DNA from: Clostridia bacterium
Lineage (GTDB): Bacteria; Bacillota; Clostridia; UBA1381
DNA length: 13,272 nucleotides
Assembly: GCA_900756545.1 (NCBI GenBank)
Contig: CAAEKO010000026.1
Location: 1 to 13,272, forward strand
Reading direction: 5' to 3'
Shown in pieces: positions 4,892-13,272 of the stretch (the first letter of the stretch is position 1; the number at the start of each line of letters is the position of its first letter). Made by a program: the position numbers and the translations under genes. The notes beneath the pieces were generated by a model. That model was not told the DNA's origin, ran no database searches, and saw only the letters and a list, made by a program, of their open reading frames with translations.

Positions 4892-6142
4892 ATGTCGAAA
4901 ATTATTGTGAAAAACAGCGGTGCGCTCCGTGGAGAAATTGCTGTCAGCGGTTCGAAAAACAGCGCTTTGCCAATTATTGCGGCATGTATCCTGACACCGG
5001 GAAAAAATACGATAGAAAGTGTACCCTCTTTAAGTGATATCGGCGTTATGTTCCATATTCTGGAGAGATTGGGTGCAAAAATTAATATGGGCATAGCTGG
5101 TGTGGAAGTCGACTGTACCGTCATTAAAAAATTTACAGCGCCCTATGAGCTGGTAGGAAAAATGCGGGGATCGTTTCTCTTGGCCGGTCCGCTTTTGGCA
5201 CGGCTTGGCCGGGCGCGCATTGCTATGCCTGGCGGCTGCCCGATTGGTACGCGGCCTGTAGACCTGCATATAAAAGGATTTGTGGCGATGGGAGCGGAGG
5301 CATCCCAGGGACATGGTTACATTGATTTAAAAGCTAAGGGCCTGAATGGAGCCAGAATATATCTGGATTTTCCGAGCGTAGGAGCTACGGAAAACCTGAT
5401 TATGGCGGCGGTGCTGGCAAAAGGAGAGACCATAATTGAAAATGCGGCAGCGGAGCCGGAAATTGTCGATTTAGCCGATTTTTTGACAAAACAGGGTGCG
5501 AAAATTTCCGGTGCAGGCAGCGATACAGTCCATATTACCGGCGTCGCTGAGCTGACAGGTACAAAATATCGGGTCATTCCCGACCGGATTGAAGCAGGCA
5601 CATATATGGCGGCGTTTGCTGCTACCCGCGGCAGCGGCCGCATACGGAACGTAAATATCGCGCATGTAAAGCCAGTGGCTGCAAAGCTGCAGGAGATGGG
5701 TGTTATGATGGAGTGCGGAGAGGATTTTATTGATATCAATGCAGCGAAACGACTGTCTTCTGCCGACATCAAAACTTTGCCTTTTCCGGGATTTCCTACA
5801 GATATGCAGGCGCCCTTCTCCGTGCTTCTGAGTACAGCGGAAGGGACAGGCGTCATTGTAGAAACTGTATTTGAGAACAGGTTTTTGCATATCGGAGAAT
5901 TGAAGCGGATGGGCGCTAACATCCGTATTGATGGACGGACGTCTGTGGTGGAGGGTGTCAGAAGCCTCTCGGGAGCACAGGTGAACGCTCTGGATTTACG
6001 GGGCGGCGCGGCGTTAGTCATTGCAGGCCTGGCTGCAAAAGGGGATACGCAGATTACTGGCGTAGAACATATTGCCCGGGGGTATGAGGATCTTGTGGGC
6101 AAATTGACCGGAATCGGGGCCATTATAGAACAGCAGGATTGA
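4892..6142 (+). CDS. murA: UDP-N-acetylglucosamine 1-carboxyvinyltransferase
   Basis: Cytoplasmic enzyme for the first committed step of peptidoglycan synthesis, transferring enolpyruvate from PEP to UDP-GlcNAc. The protein has 416 residues, standard for the family. Visible motifs: SGSKNSALPI with K22-N23, KMRGS with R92, and PGGCPIGTRPVDLHIKG, where C116 is the active-site cysteine that fosfomycin alkylates; its presence predicts an enzyme of the fosfomycin-sensitive type. FPTDMQAPF carries the conserved aspartate of the active site, and the C-terminal HIARGYEDLVGKL carries the PEP-contacting arginine. I chose ATG 4892 (MSKIIVKNSG, matching the family N-terminus; GAAAGGGA at 4873-4880). A TTG nine codons earlier has no SD. 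It is preceded by a terminator, so it is transcribed independently of the regulator gene. The addB promoter overlaps its stop codon. Confidence 0.96.
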   Translation: MSKIIVKNSGALRGEIAVSGSKNSALPIIAACILTPGKNTIESVPSLSDIGVMFHILERLGAKINMGIAGVEVDCTVIKKFTAPYELVGKMRGSFLLAGPLLARLGRARIAMPGGCPIGTRPVDLHIKGFVAMGAEASQGHGYIDLKAKGLNGARIYLDFPSVGATENLIMAAVLAKGETIIENAAAEPEIVDLADFLTKQGAKISGAGSDTVHITGVAELTGTKYRVIPDRIEAGTYMAAFAATRGSGRIRNVNIAHVKPVAAKLQEMGVMMECGEDFIDINAAKRLSSADIKTLPFPGFPTDMQAPFSVLLSTAEGTGVIVETVFENRFLHIGELKRMGANIRIDGRTSVVEGVRSLSGAQVNALDLRGGAALVIAGLAAKGDTQITGVEHIARGYEDLVGKLTGIGAIIEQQD

Positions 6143-6168
6143 CCTTTTTGTGGTGAGTGTGGTATAAT
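6139..6168 (+). promoter_or_regulatory. Sigma-A promoter of addBA, overlapping the murA stop codon
   Basis: TTGACC (6139-6144) contains the murA TGA (6140-6142). It is followed by an 18-base spacer and TATAAT (6163-6168) with an extended -10 TGN at 6160-6162. The expected start is near 6175, giving a leader of about 75 bases. No terminator separates murA from addB, so read-through from murA is also likely. Confidence 0.78.
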
Positions 6169-6233
6169 AATAGCAATAATGATATTTTCAGCTATGGGTT
6201 AATATTTATTTCGTCATGTATTATACAGCTGTT

Positions 6234-6241
6234 AAAGGAGG
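6234..6241 (+). promoter_or_regulatory. Shine-Dalgarno that sets the TTG start of addB
   Basis: AAAGGAGG lies 8 bases before TTG 6250. An in-frame TTG at 6157 lies inside the promoter, upstream of its -10 element, and cannot be the start. Confidence 0.85.
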
Positions 6242-6249
6242 GGAAAGCC

Positions 6250-9200
6250 TTGTACTTGAAAATCATCCGCGGCGGTGTAGGAACGGGCAAAAGCCAGCGC
6301 TGTTATTCGCTGATTCAGGCCGCCAAAGAAAAGAATCAGGATTTGCGTATAGTCATGGTTGTACCAGACCAGTTTTCTTTTACAGCAGAAAAAACGATGA
6401 CAGAAAAATTTTCAGGTACGGGACCGAATGGAATTGAGGTGCTGACATTTTCCAGACTGATTCATCGGTGTTTGGGAAAAAGGGGGCAAAGCTATATGAC
6501 TCCCGCTGGAAAGCAAATGCTGACCTATAAAGCTATGCTTTCTGCTGGAACGGCTGATTCGCCTTTTGCGGGGAGTTTGAACAAGCAGGGGTTTTTAGAT
6601 GCTATAGCCGACATGCTGAAGGAATTTGCCCGTTATATGGTTACGCCGGAAATGCTCTCGGATCAGGCAGGCAAATGCGCAGATGATATGCTTGCCCGAA
6701 AGCTTACGGCGCTGTCGGCGGTATATTCTGAATTTCTAAAACTGACCCGGGGGCGTTTTCTGGACAGCGAAGAGGATCCGGGCACTTTGGCAGCATGGAT
6801 TTTGGAAAACGATGTTTTTGAAAACACCTGTTTTTTCTTTGACGAATTTTCGGATTTTCTTCCCCAGCATTACCTGATTATCGAAGCCCTGATCCAAAAG
6901 TCCCGCGGTGTCTGTGTGACGCTTCCGATTCCAGAGAAGCCGGAGGATGCGCTTTACAAAACACCGCTGGGTACTTTAGCCTGTTTGGAAAAGGTCGTCC
7001 ATAAATTGGGAGCCAGATACATATTGGAACAGCTGCCGGACGGATGTCGGTTTATGCGTTCTGTGGAAATAAAACATCTTGCAGAAAATTGGGGCGCATG
7101 GGAGGAGCAACGGAAATACAGGCTGACTACACAGGATATCCGGCTTTTTCAGGCCAGAGATATCTTTACAGAGGTGCAAAGTGTGGCGGCCCGGATTTTG
7201 TCCCTTGTTCGGGAAAGCGGCTGCCGTTTCCGGGACGTCAGTGTGATCTGCGGCGATCCGCAGGCATACGGCCATATTATTGAAGCTGTATTCCGGGACG
7301 CGAATATCCCTTATTATACAGATTTGCAAACAGCAGTCACGGACCACCCCATCATTACGCTTGCCATGAGTGTATTTGATATCCAAAGCGAGAATTGGAG
7401 CTATGATTCAGTATTCCGTTATATCAGGACAGGATTTATTTACCTGAGAAATACAGAAGGAGAAATCAGCGTGTTTCCGCAGGAGGATGCAGATATATTG
7501 GAGAACTATGTGCTAAAACGGGGTATCCGCGGCAAGAAAATGTGGTTTTCGCACTGGGAGCCGTCTTCAGCAGGAGTTTTTGGCGAGGTTTTGGAGGATA
7601 AAAGCCATGAAACGGACGACATGGATAAACTGAACAGAATACGTTCTATGGTAATAGAGCCGTTTGCCCGTTATTTCGAAAAAACTGCCGGACGGCGCAC
7701 TGTCCGGGAAATCGCCGGGGCGTTCTTTGATTTTTTAACGGATATTCATTTATATGAAGGACTGCAAATGGAAATCAAGCAGCTTCTGGCACGCGGCTTT
7801 GCCAATGAGGCCGGGCAGTTTAGCCTGGTCTGGAATATGCTGGTAGAGGCTGTGGAGCAGACGGTTGTCACTATGGGTGATGAAAAATGCTCAAAAGAAG
7901 ATTTCGGCGCGTTTCTGCGGGCAGGGCTATCCCAATGCACAATCAGCATTATTCCCTCTGGTGTAGACAGTGTGTTTGTTGGAGCGGCAGAACGGAGCCG
8001 GCAGCCTCATGTACGGGCTATTTTCGCGATAGGCGCAGTACATGGCAGCATGCCGAAGGAAATGACCAGCGAGGGGCTTTTATCAGATGCGGACAGAGCG
8101 GCGGTAGGAGACAGTCTTGATTTGGGCGAAGACACCAAGAGCCGCCGAGAGGCAGAGGAATATAAGCTGTTCCGGCTGCTGACAGCTGCGTCGGACAAGC
8201 TGTTTATCAGTTATCCGGCTGTAGATGTACAGGGCACGGCTCAGCGGCCTGCGCAGTTCGTTTGGAGTCTGACGCGTATTTTTCCAAAGCTGAATGCAAC
8301 AGATAATATTATTGAAGATATAGCTGGCCTGCCTGCTTCGGAGAAAGAGGCTTTCAACCTGCTTGTGCGCCAGACGGCGGCGGATAAGCAGGATACGGGG
8401 ATTTACCAATGGTTTTTTGCGAAGCCGGCTTGGCGGGAAAAGCTGCAGGCCGTCAGCCGCGCTCGCGATTACCGGAATATCCGTCCTAAAATCTGTCCGG
8501 AGGAAGCGCAAGATTTATACGGACAGGCCGGTACATACAGCGTAAGCAGGCTCAATGAATTCGGAAAATGCCCTTTTGGATATTTTATCAAATACGGACT
8601 GAAGGCCAAAGAGCAGGAGGTCTGGCAAATCCAGAAATTCGAGCTGGGGAGCTTGATGCATTGGGCAGTCTGCGAATACTGCCGGATCGTTGAGGACGGT
8701 GCAGGGGATTTTACAGAATTGAAAAAAAAATGGCGTGAACTGTCAGATGAACAGAGCAGACAGATTATTATGGATGTGATGGCGTCAGCACAGACGCGCA
8801 TTATAGGAAAGCTGAATCGGGATCAGGAAAAGGTGCGCTATCTGATCATGCGCATGACCAAAACCCTGCAGCGTTCATCGGAGGTGATCCGTAAAAGCAT
8901 TGCCCGAGGAGATTACGCGGCAGTCTGCTATGAGCAGGATTTCCGCATTCATATCCGGTGGGGGCAGGATTCCGTCCGGGTCGTGGGTACGATCGACCGC
9001 GTAGATCTGGCGGAGGATGCGGGACAGAAGACTGCAGATCTCCGGGTAGTGGACTATAAATCCGGGCGAAAGGATTTTGATATCGTTTCCATCTGCAATT
9101 GGCAGGACATGCAGCTGGTGGTATATGCCGTTGCCGCGTTGGAGCTGTACAGGACAGGCGGTCTGCGATTTGCGCGGCAGAATTATCAGCCCCGGGTGGG

Positions 9201-9684
9201 CGGCGTATTATACAACAAGCTCCGGGACGATATTAAGACGGTATCCCCTGATACGGCGGACGCGGCGCTGGAGGCGGCAAAGGAAATGAAAGCAGACGGC
9301 GTGGTCGTACTGGATACGGCGGATGGGCAATATCTGCCTGACGCGGTTTATAAAACGGACAAAACTCTTTTGGAAGAGGGCGTCAGCGAAAGCGAATTTA
9401 TCAAAATTAAGCTGAAAAAAGACGGACTGCCAGACGCGCATTCTAAGGTGACGTCCCGGGAGGACTTTGACGTTTTGATGGCATATGTAAAAAAATCAGC
9501 GGTAGAAATTGACCGGGAAATCTATGACGGCAAGATTGAGATTGCTCCGGCGCTGTCCGGCGGGCAAAAAGCCTGTGCGTTTTGTCTCTATAACGATATA
9601 TGCCTGTTTGACGGAAAAGGTGTGCAAGGCTGTAAGGATGCCCGGGAGGCCTGGGAAAAGATGAAAAGGGAGGTGGATCAGTGA
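6250..9684 (+). CDS. addB: AddAB helicase-nuclease subunit AddB (RexB)
   Basis: Subunit of the AddAB enzyme, which resects double-strand DNA ends and, on meeting Chi, prepares 3' ends for RecA. The protein has 1144 residues from the TTG at 6250; its N-terminus MYLKIIRGGVGTGKS gives a Walker A with K14-S15. The middle is the UvrD-like fold that in Bacillus AddB reads Chi and is not a working motor. The C-terminal RecB-type nuclease is intact: D916 in GTIDRVDL, D935-Y-K937 in VVDYKSG, and the downstream QxxxY motif (QLVVY). The four cysteines of the iron-sulfur clasp are present as C774 and C1109-x2-C1112-x5-C1118, the spacing known from B. subtilis AddB. Its last 4 bases overlap the addA start, which implies coupled translation. 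Its promoter overlaps the murA end. Confidence 0.95.
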   Translation: MYLKIIRGGVGTGKSQRCYSLIQAAKEKNQDLRIVMVVPDQFSFTAEKTMTEKFSGTGPNGIEVLTFSRLIHRCLGKRGQSYMTPAGKQMLTYKAMLSAGTADSPFAGSLNKQGFLDAIADMLKEFARYMVTPEMLSDQAGKCADDMLARKLTALSAVYSEFLKLTRGRFLDSEEDPGTLAAWILENDVFENTCFFFDEFSDFLPQHYLIIEALIQKSRGVCVTLPIPEKPEDALYKTPLGTLACLEKVVHKLGARYILEQLPDGCRFMRSVEIKHLAENWGAWEEQRKYRLTTQDIRLFQARDIFTEVQSVAARILSLVRESGCRFRDVSVICGDPQAYGHIIEAVFRDANIPYYTDLQTAVTDHPIITLAMSVFDIQSENWSYDSVFRYIRTGFIYLRNTEGEISVFPQEDADILENYVLKRGIRGKKMWFSHWEPSSAGVFGEVLEDKSHETDDMDKLNRIRSMVIEPFARYFEKTAGRRTVREIAGAFFDFLTDIHLYEGLQMEIKQLLARGFANEAGQFSLVWNMLVEAVEQTVVTMGDEKCSKEDFGAFLRAGLSQCTISIIPSGVDSVFVGAAERSRQPHVRAIFAIGAVHGSMPKEMTSEGLLSDADRAAVGDSLDLGEDTKSRREAEEYKLFRLLTAASDKLFISYPAVDVQGTAQRPAQFVWSLTRIFPKLNATDNIIEDIAGLPASEKEAFNLLVRQTAADKQDTGIYQWFFAKPAWREKLQAVSRARDYRNIRPKICPEEAQDLYGQAGTYSVSRLNEFGKCPFGYFIKYGLKAKEQEVWQIQKFELGSLMHWAVCEYCRIVEDGAGDFTELKKKWRELSDEQSRQIIMDVMASAQTRIIGKLNRDQEKVRYLIMRMTKTLQRSSEVIRKSIARGDYAAVCYEQDFRIHIRWGQDSVRVVGTIDRVDLAEDAGQKTADLRVVDYKSGRKDFDIVSICNWQDMQLVVYAVAALELYRTGGLRFARQNYQPRVGGVLYNKLRDDIKTVSPDTADAALEAAKEMKADGVVVLDTADGQYLPDAVYKTDKTLLEEGVSESEFIKIKLKKDGLPDAHSKVTSREDFDVLMAYVKKSAVEIDREIYDGKIEIAPALSGGQKACAFCLYNDICLFDGKGVQGCKDAREAWEKMKREVDQ

Positions 9685-12600
9685 GCGGAACAAAATGGAC
9701 AAGCGGCCAGACTGCGGCTATTTACACATCCCGTGCCGCGGACGGCGGGGGATGCAACATTTTAGTGAATGCAGCCGCAGGATCGGGAAAAACGGCAGTC
9801 TTGGTAGAACGGATTATCCAGAAGCTGATTCCCAACGAATATGACCAAAGCATCACGGACGTAGACCGCCTGCTGGTGGTGACATTTACAAACGCGGCAG
9901 CAGCAGAGATGCAGAAGCGTGTTTCCGATGCGCTGTTACGTGCGCTTGCCGACGCAGAGCCGGCGGCGGCAGAGGTACTGAAAAAACAGATTTCCTTGGT
10001 AAATCAGGCTGATATCACGACGATTGACGCTTTCTGCCTGAAGGTGGTGCGGAACTATTTTCATCTGCTAGATATTGACCCAAATTTTACGATTGCTTCA
10101 GAGGCGGAACTGTCCCTGATGAAGGATGAGGCCATGGAGGAATTATTTGATGAGTTATATACGGCGCAGGACGAGGGCTTCCTTGATCTTGCATGCAAAT
10201 ACTCCGACGGAAGGGACGACAGCGGACTAGCAAAGCTTGTCCGGCAGATACACGGTTTTATACAGTCTATGCCCAATCCGACAGGCTGGCTTATGGAAAA
10301 GTGCGCGATGTATAAAATAGAGGATGGCCCGGAGACCTGTCCGTGGCTGGCCTATGCCCGGCAGGAAAAGGACAGGCTCTTGGAAAGGGCTTGTGATACG
10401 CTTTTATCTATGCTGTCCGCGATGATAGAGGCCTGCGGGGAGGAGATATCGGGCCGGAGCACGCTTTTTGCGTATCTACGGGATAATCCGCCGGGACAAG
10501 GACAGGTATCTGAAGCGTGGAAAAGCTATTATCAGGCGGCGTATACGGATTATTTCCGATTCAAGGCTATAGCGGAAATGGATTGGGATTCCGCATATCA
10601 AGCATTGCGGGAAATTGACTTTACCCGGATCAACGCCCGAGGGCTTGCCTTTCGGGAGCAGGCGGAGGAGATCAAGGCACAGTTTGGTTTGGTGCGCAAG
10701 GAGCTGGTCGGACGTCTGCAAAAGACAGTCAGTGCGCCGGAGAGGGAAACGGCGGATTTTCTGCGGGAAAAAATGTATCCGGCTGTGGCAGAGCTGGCAA
10801 AGCTGGTTCTGCGGTTCGATGACAAATATAATAAAAAGAAAAATAAAAAGGATGTTCTGGAGTTCTCTGATATCGAGCACCTGTGTTTGCGGCTATTTCG
10901 GGAACAGCCTACAGTGGCACAAACCTTTCGGAATCAGTATGAAGAAATCCTTATGGACGAGTATCAGGATTCCAACGCTTTGCAGGAGGCTATCTTCACG
11001 GCGATTTCCAGGGGAGACAATTTTTTTATGGTAGGAGATATGAAACAGAGCATCTACCGTTTCCGAAGCGGTGATCCTACTATTTTTAAAAGGAAAAACG
11101 ACGCCTACAGTAAGGCGGACGGCGCGAAAAACAGGAAAATTATCTTGTCCAAGAATTTCAGAAGCCGGGCTGAGGTGTTGAATGGGGTAAATGCCATATT
11201 TGCTCGGCTGATGTCGGAGGAAGCGGGGGAGATGGAGTATGACGAGGATCAGCGGCTCTATCTGGGTGATGAAAGCTATGAGAGAATGAACCCGGACTAT
11301 CGTCCGGTATGTGCGGCCATTGAAGGCCGGACGAAGCATGGGGGGGAAGAAGATGATATTGAGGATATCCGTATTGAGGCCCGGTATATTGCCCGGAAAA
11401 TCCGGGAATTGAAGGATGCCGGCTTCCAGGTGCGGGATACCCGGGAGGCGGCTGAGCCTGATTCAGAGAACGGCGGTTTCCGAACGGTTAAAAAGACAGT
11501 GTATCGTAATATCCAGAACAGGGATATTACGATTCTGATGTCCTCCTACAAAAACGCGGCAAGCATTTACACAGAGGAGCTGTCGGCTTTTGGGATACCC
11601 TGTTTTGCAGAAACCGGCGGTTATTTTGAGCGGAACGAAATCAAAATCATGCTCTCCCTAATCAAAATCATCAACAATCCCTATCAGGATATTCCCTTGC
11701 TGGGCGTCTTGCGCTCTCCGATCGGCAATTTTAGCGATTCCAACCTGGCGCGGATTAGAACCTTTGGAGAAGGCCGGTTTTATACGGCGCTGAAGGCATG
11801 TGCCGGATCGGAGGATAGGCTTGCCGCGCAATGCGCGACGTTTTTAGACAAGCTGTCCCGCTGGCGGGAATACACGAAGTATATGTCCAGCGATAAGCTT
11901 TTGTGGACGCTTTATGAGGAAACTGAGTTTTATTCCTTTGTCGGCGCTCTGGAGGGGGGAGAGGACGCCCAGGCAAATCTACGCCTTTTATTCCAGCGGG
12001 CCAAGCTTTTTGAGAGCTCCGGTTATAAAGGGTTGTTTAATTTTGCCCGCTATATCAACCGGATACGGAAAAAGGAAGAAGATTTAAGTACGGCGGGAAT
12101 GGTCGGAGAAGTGCATGATGTGGTACGGCTCATGACCATTCACAAAAGCAAGGGACTGGAATTTCCAGTGGTCTTTCTTGCGGGTACGGGAAAACGGTTT
12201 TTCAGCCGGGACGATCAAGGCAGTGTGCTTTTGCACAAGGAGCTGGGGCTGGGCATGGACTATATCAATTTTGAGGAAAGCTACAAAATGCCCACCATAG
12301 CCAAAACTGCTGTGGCGGCTGCTATCCACAGGGAAAGTATATCCGAGGAGATCCGCAAGCTTTATGTGGCGTTGACCCGGGCAAAAGAAAAACTGTTTGT
12401 AACCGGTGTAGTAGCGGGACGGGACGCATCGGATCCGGATAAATACGCCAAGAGCGGACTGAATAGAGAGGAAGCGGGCTGGGACAAAGCTTTGGCAGAT
12501 GAAGACGCCGCATTTGATCCAGCAGCGGTGCTGGAAAGCAAGCGATATATCGACTGGGTCGCACCGGCGGCAAGAGTATCAGTGGAATGGATATATGAAC

Positions 12601-13272
12601 CTGTTTCCTGCGATGAAGCCATGCAAGGGGTGTATATAGTACCGGAGGGAGAGAAAAAAGACAGACAGATCGGATTTGAAGAAATTGAAGCAATTCTTGG
12701 TTTTACCTATCCGTATTCCATTCCGCAGGATATGCCTGTAAAAATGGCGGTGACAGAGCTAGAACGGTACAGACAGGGAAAATTTGAGGCAGAGCCGATG
12801 CTGCGGGAAATTCCGGATTTCATGAAGGAGGACGCGCCGATTACCCCGGCGGCGGCCGGAACTGCGCTGCACACAGCCATGCAGAAAATACCGCCTGTGC
12901 AGGGAATGGATTTACAATATGTAATGAATCAGATGGCCCGACTGGTGGAAACCGGCGAATTGACAGCGGAGGAAGCACAATATGTACAGCCAGATAAAAT
13001 TCTGCATTTTTACAATACGGAATTGGGAAGAAGACTGTTGAACAGCAAAAAAATCTGGCGGGAACAACCCTTTGAAATCACTGTGCCGGCGGAGGAGGCG
13101 GGCTTTTCCTCTGTAGGGGAAACCATAATTTTGCAGGGCGTGATCGACTGCTTCTTTGAGGAGGAGGACGGTCTGGTTCTGGTGGATTATAAAACGGACA
13201 AATATCAAAATAAGGAAGAGGTTTTGTCGAAATATACAATACAGCTGGACTGCTATGCAAAAGCACTTGTAC
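9681..13272 (+). CDS. addA: AddAB helicase-nuclease subunit AddA (RexA), 3' end cut off
   Basis: Motor and nuclease subunit of AddAB, a 3'-5' SF1A (UvrD/RecB-like) helicase. I translated the frame codon by codon: it is open from the GTG at 9681 to the window edge, 1197 residues without a stop or frameshift. Motifs: Q motif WTSGQTAAI (6-14), Walker A AAAGSGKT (31-38, K37), VVTFTNAAAAEM (motif Ia), LMDEYQDSN (motif II, D426-E427), GDMKQSIYRFR (motif III, about 452-462), MTIHKSKGLEF (motif V, from 818), LYVALTRAKEKL (motif VI, from 894). The C-terminal nuclease has D1156 in GVIDCFF, D1169-Y-K1171 in VDYKTDK, and QLDCYAKAL. Compared with B. subtilis AddA (about 1230 residues), only some 30-40 residues are missing. 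Start GTG 9681 overlaps the addB stop as GTGA, with GGGAGG at 9668-9673. Confidence 0.95.
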   Translation, partial: MSGTKWTSGQTAAIYTSRAADGGGCNILVNAAAGSGKTAVLVERIIQKLIPNEYDQSITDVDRLLVVTFTNAAAAEMQKRVSDALLRALADAEPAAAEVLKKQISLVNQADITTIDAFCLKVVRNYFHLLDIDPNFTIASEAELSLMKDEAMEELFDELYTAQDEGFLDLACKYSDGRDDSGLAKLVRQIHGFIQSMPNPTGWLMEKCAMYKIEDGPETCPWLAYARQEKDRLLERACDTLLSMLSAMIEACGEEISGRSTLFAYLRDNPPGQGQVSEAWKSYYQAAYTDYFRFKAIAEMDWDSAYQALREIDFTRINARGLAFREQAEEIKAQFGLVRKELVGRLQKTVSAPERETADFLREKMYPAVAELAKLVLRFDDKYNKKKNKKDVLEFSDIEHLCLRLFREQPTVAQTFRNQYEEILMDEYQDSNALQEAIFTAISRGDNFFMVGDMKQSIYRFRSGDPTIFKRKNDAYSKADGAKNRKIILSKNFRSRAEVLNGVNAIFARLMSEEAGEMEYDEDQRLYLGDESYERMNPDYRPVCAAIEGRTKHGGEEDDIEDIRIEARYIARKIRELKDAGFQVRDTREAAEPDSENGGFRTVKKTVYRNIQNRDITILMSSYKNAASIYTEELSAFGIPCFAETGGYFERNEIKIMLSLIKIINNPYQDIPLLGVLRSPIGNFSDSNLARIRTFGEGRFYTALKACAGSEDRLAAQCATFLDKLSRWREYTKYMSSDKLLWTLYEETEFYSFVGALEGGEDAQANLRLLFQRAKLFESSGYKGLFNFARYINRIRKKEEDLSTAGMVGEVHDVVRLMTIHKSKGLEFPVVFLAGTGKRFFSRDDQGSVLLHKELGLGMDYINFEESYKMPTIAKTAVAAAIHRESISEEIRKLYVALTRAKEKLFVTGVVAGRDASDPDKYAKSGLNREEAGWDKALADEDAAFDPAAVLESKRYIDWVAPAARVSVEWIYEPVSCDEAMQGVYIVPEGEKKDRQIGFEEIEAILGFTYPYSIPQDMPVKMAVTELERYRQGKFEAEPMLREIPDFMKEDAPITPAAAGTALHTAMQKIPPVQGMDLQYVMNQMARLVETGELTAEEAQYVQPDKILHFYNTELGRRLLNSKKIWREQPFEITVPAEEAGFSSVGETIILQGVIDCFFEEEDGLVLVDYKTDKYQNKEEVLSKYTIQLDCYAKALV

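Noticed and set aside
5317..6123. 268-codon open frame on the minus strand opposite murA
   Set aside because: It is fully antisense to a clear murA, has no SD and no recognisable domain. It is explained by the codon bias of the true gene.
6157..6249. 31-codon N-terminal extension of addB
   Set aside because: It begins upstream of the -10 element and has no SD; the TTG at 6250 has a perfect SD and gives the family N-terminus with the Walker A motif.
6175..6249. CAGCT/AGCTG pairing in the addB leader as a regulatory hairpin
   Set aside because: Only 5 bp with a loop of more than 30 AT-rich bases; not convincing.
9681..13272. Possible frameshift or defect in addA
   Set aside because: Reading every codon shows one uninterrupted frame with all helicase and nuclease motifs; the gene is only cut by the window edge.
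1..13272. Mobile element, CRISPR array, toxin-antitoxin or defence island
   Set aside because: I saw no transposase, integrase, terminal repeats, spaced direct repeats or toxin-like small genes; AddAB is ordinary chromosomal DNA repair.

Overview
This window looks like an ordinary chromosomal housekeeping stretch from a Clostridia-type Bacillota (Firmicutes) bacterium. The evidence is strong purine-rich Shine-Dalgarno (SD) sites, GTG and TTG starts backed by good SDs, AT-rich intergenic regions with consensus sigma-A promoters, a Bacillus-type short NagB, a YabE-like G5/3D protein next to ksgA (a neighbourhood known from Bacillus subtilis), and AddB/AddA in place of RecBCD. I see no phage, transposon, CRISPR, toxin-antitoxin or tRNA/rRNA gene.

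Layout. (1) 1-1680: the 3' part of an N-acetylhexosamine-1-kinase-like phosphotransferase, then nagB, 14 bases apart in one operon that ends in a bidirectional terminator. (2) 1678-1938, minus strand: a small unrecognised protein with a C-terminal membrane anchor, convergent with nagB. (3) 1939-2303: an AT-rich divergent intergenic region. It holds a consensus sigma-A promoter for the next gene, two sites that fit the WalR (YycF) box, one facing each gene, and a 12-bp inverted repeat between them. (4) 2304-4314: a YabE-like exported cell-wall protein and ksgA, separated by a GC-rich hairpin. (5) 4320-4666: a small Xre-type regulator with its own strong promoter and a strong terminator whose stem includes the stop codon. 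(6) 4892-6142: murA. (7) 6139-13272: addB and addA, overlapping by 4 bases and driven by a promoter that overlaps the murA stop codon. addA is open through the end of the window and lacks only its last few dozen codons.

How the genes relate. NagB (amino-sugar catabolism), the YabE-like protein (wall remodelling) and MurA (first committed step of peptidoglycan synthesis) all touch the cell envelope and amino-sugar economy. KsgA serves ribosome maturation and AddAB serves recombinational repair. Apart from the adjacent operon pairs, I infer no single pathway.

I found no convincing new multi-gene system. The best leads are regulatory: the paired WalR-like boxes between the tail-anchored hypothetical gene and the yabE-like gene, which suggest the unknown protein belongs to a cell-wall stress/homeostasis regulon; the 12-bp inverted repeat between those boxes; and a catabolite-repression-like (cre-like) sequence on the promoter of the small regulator.
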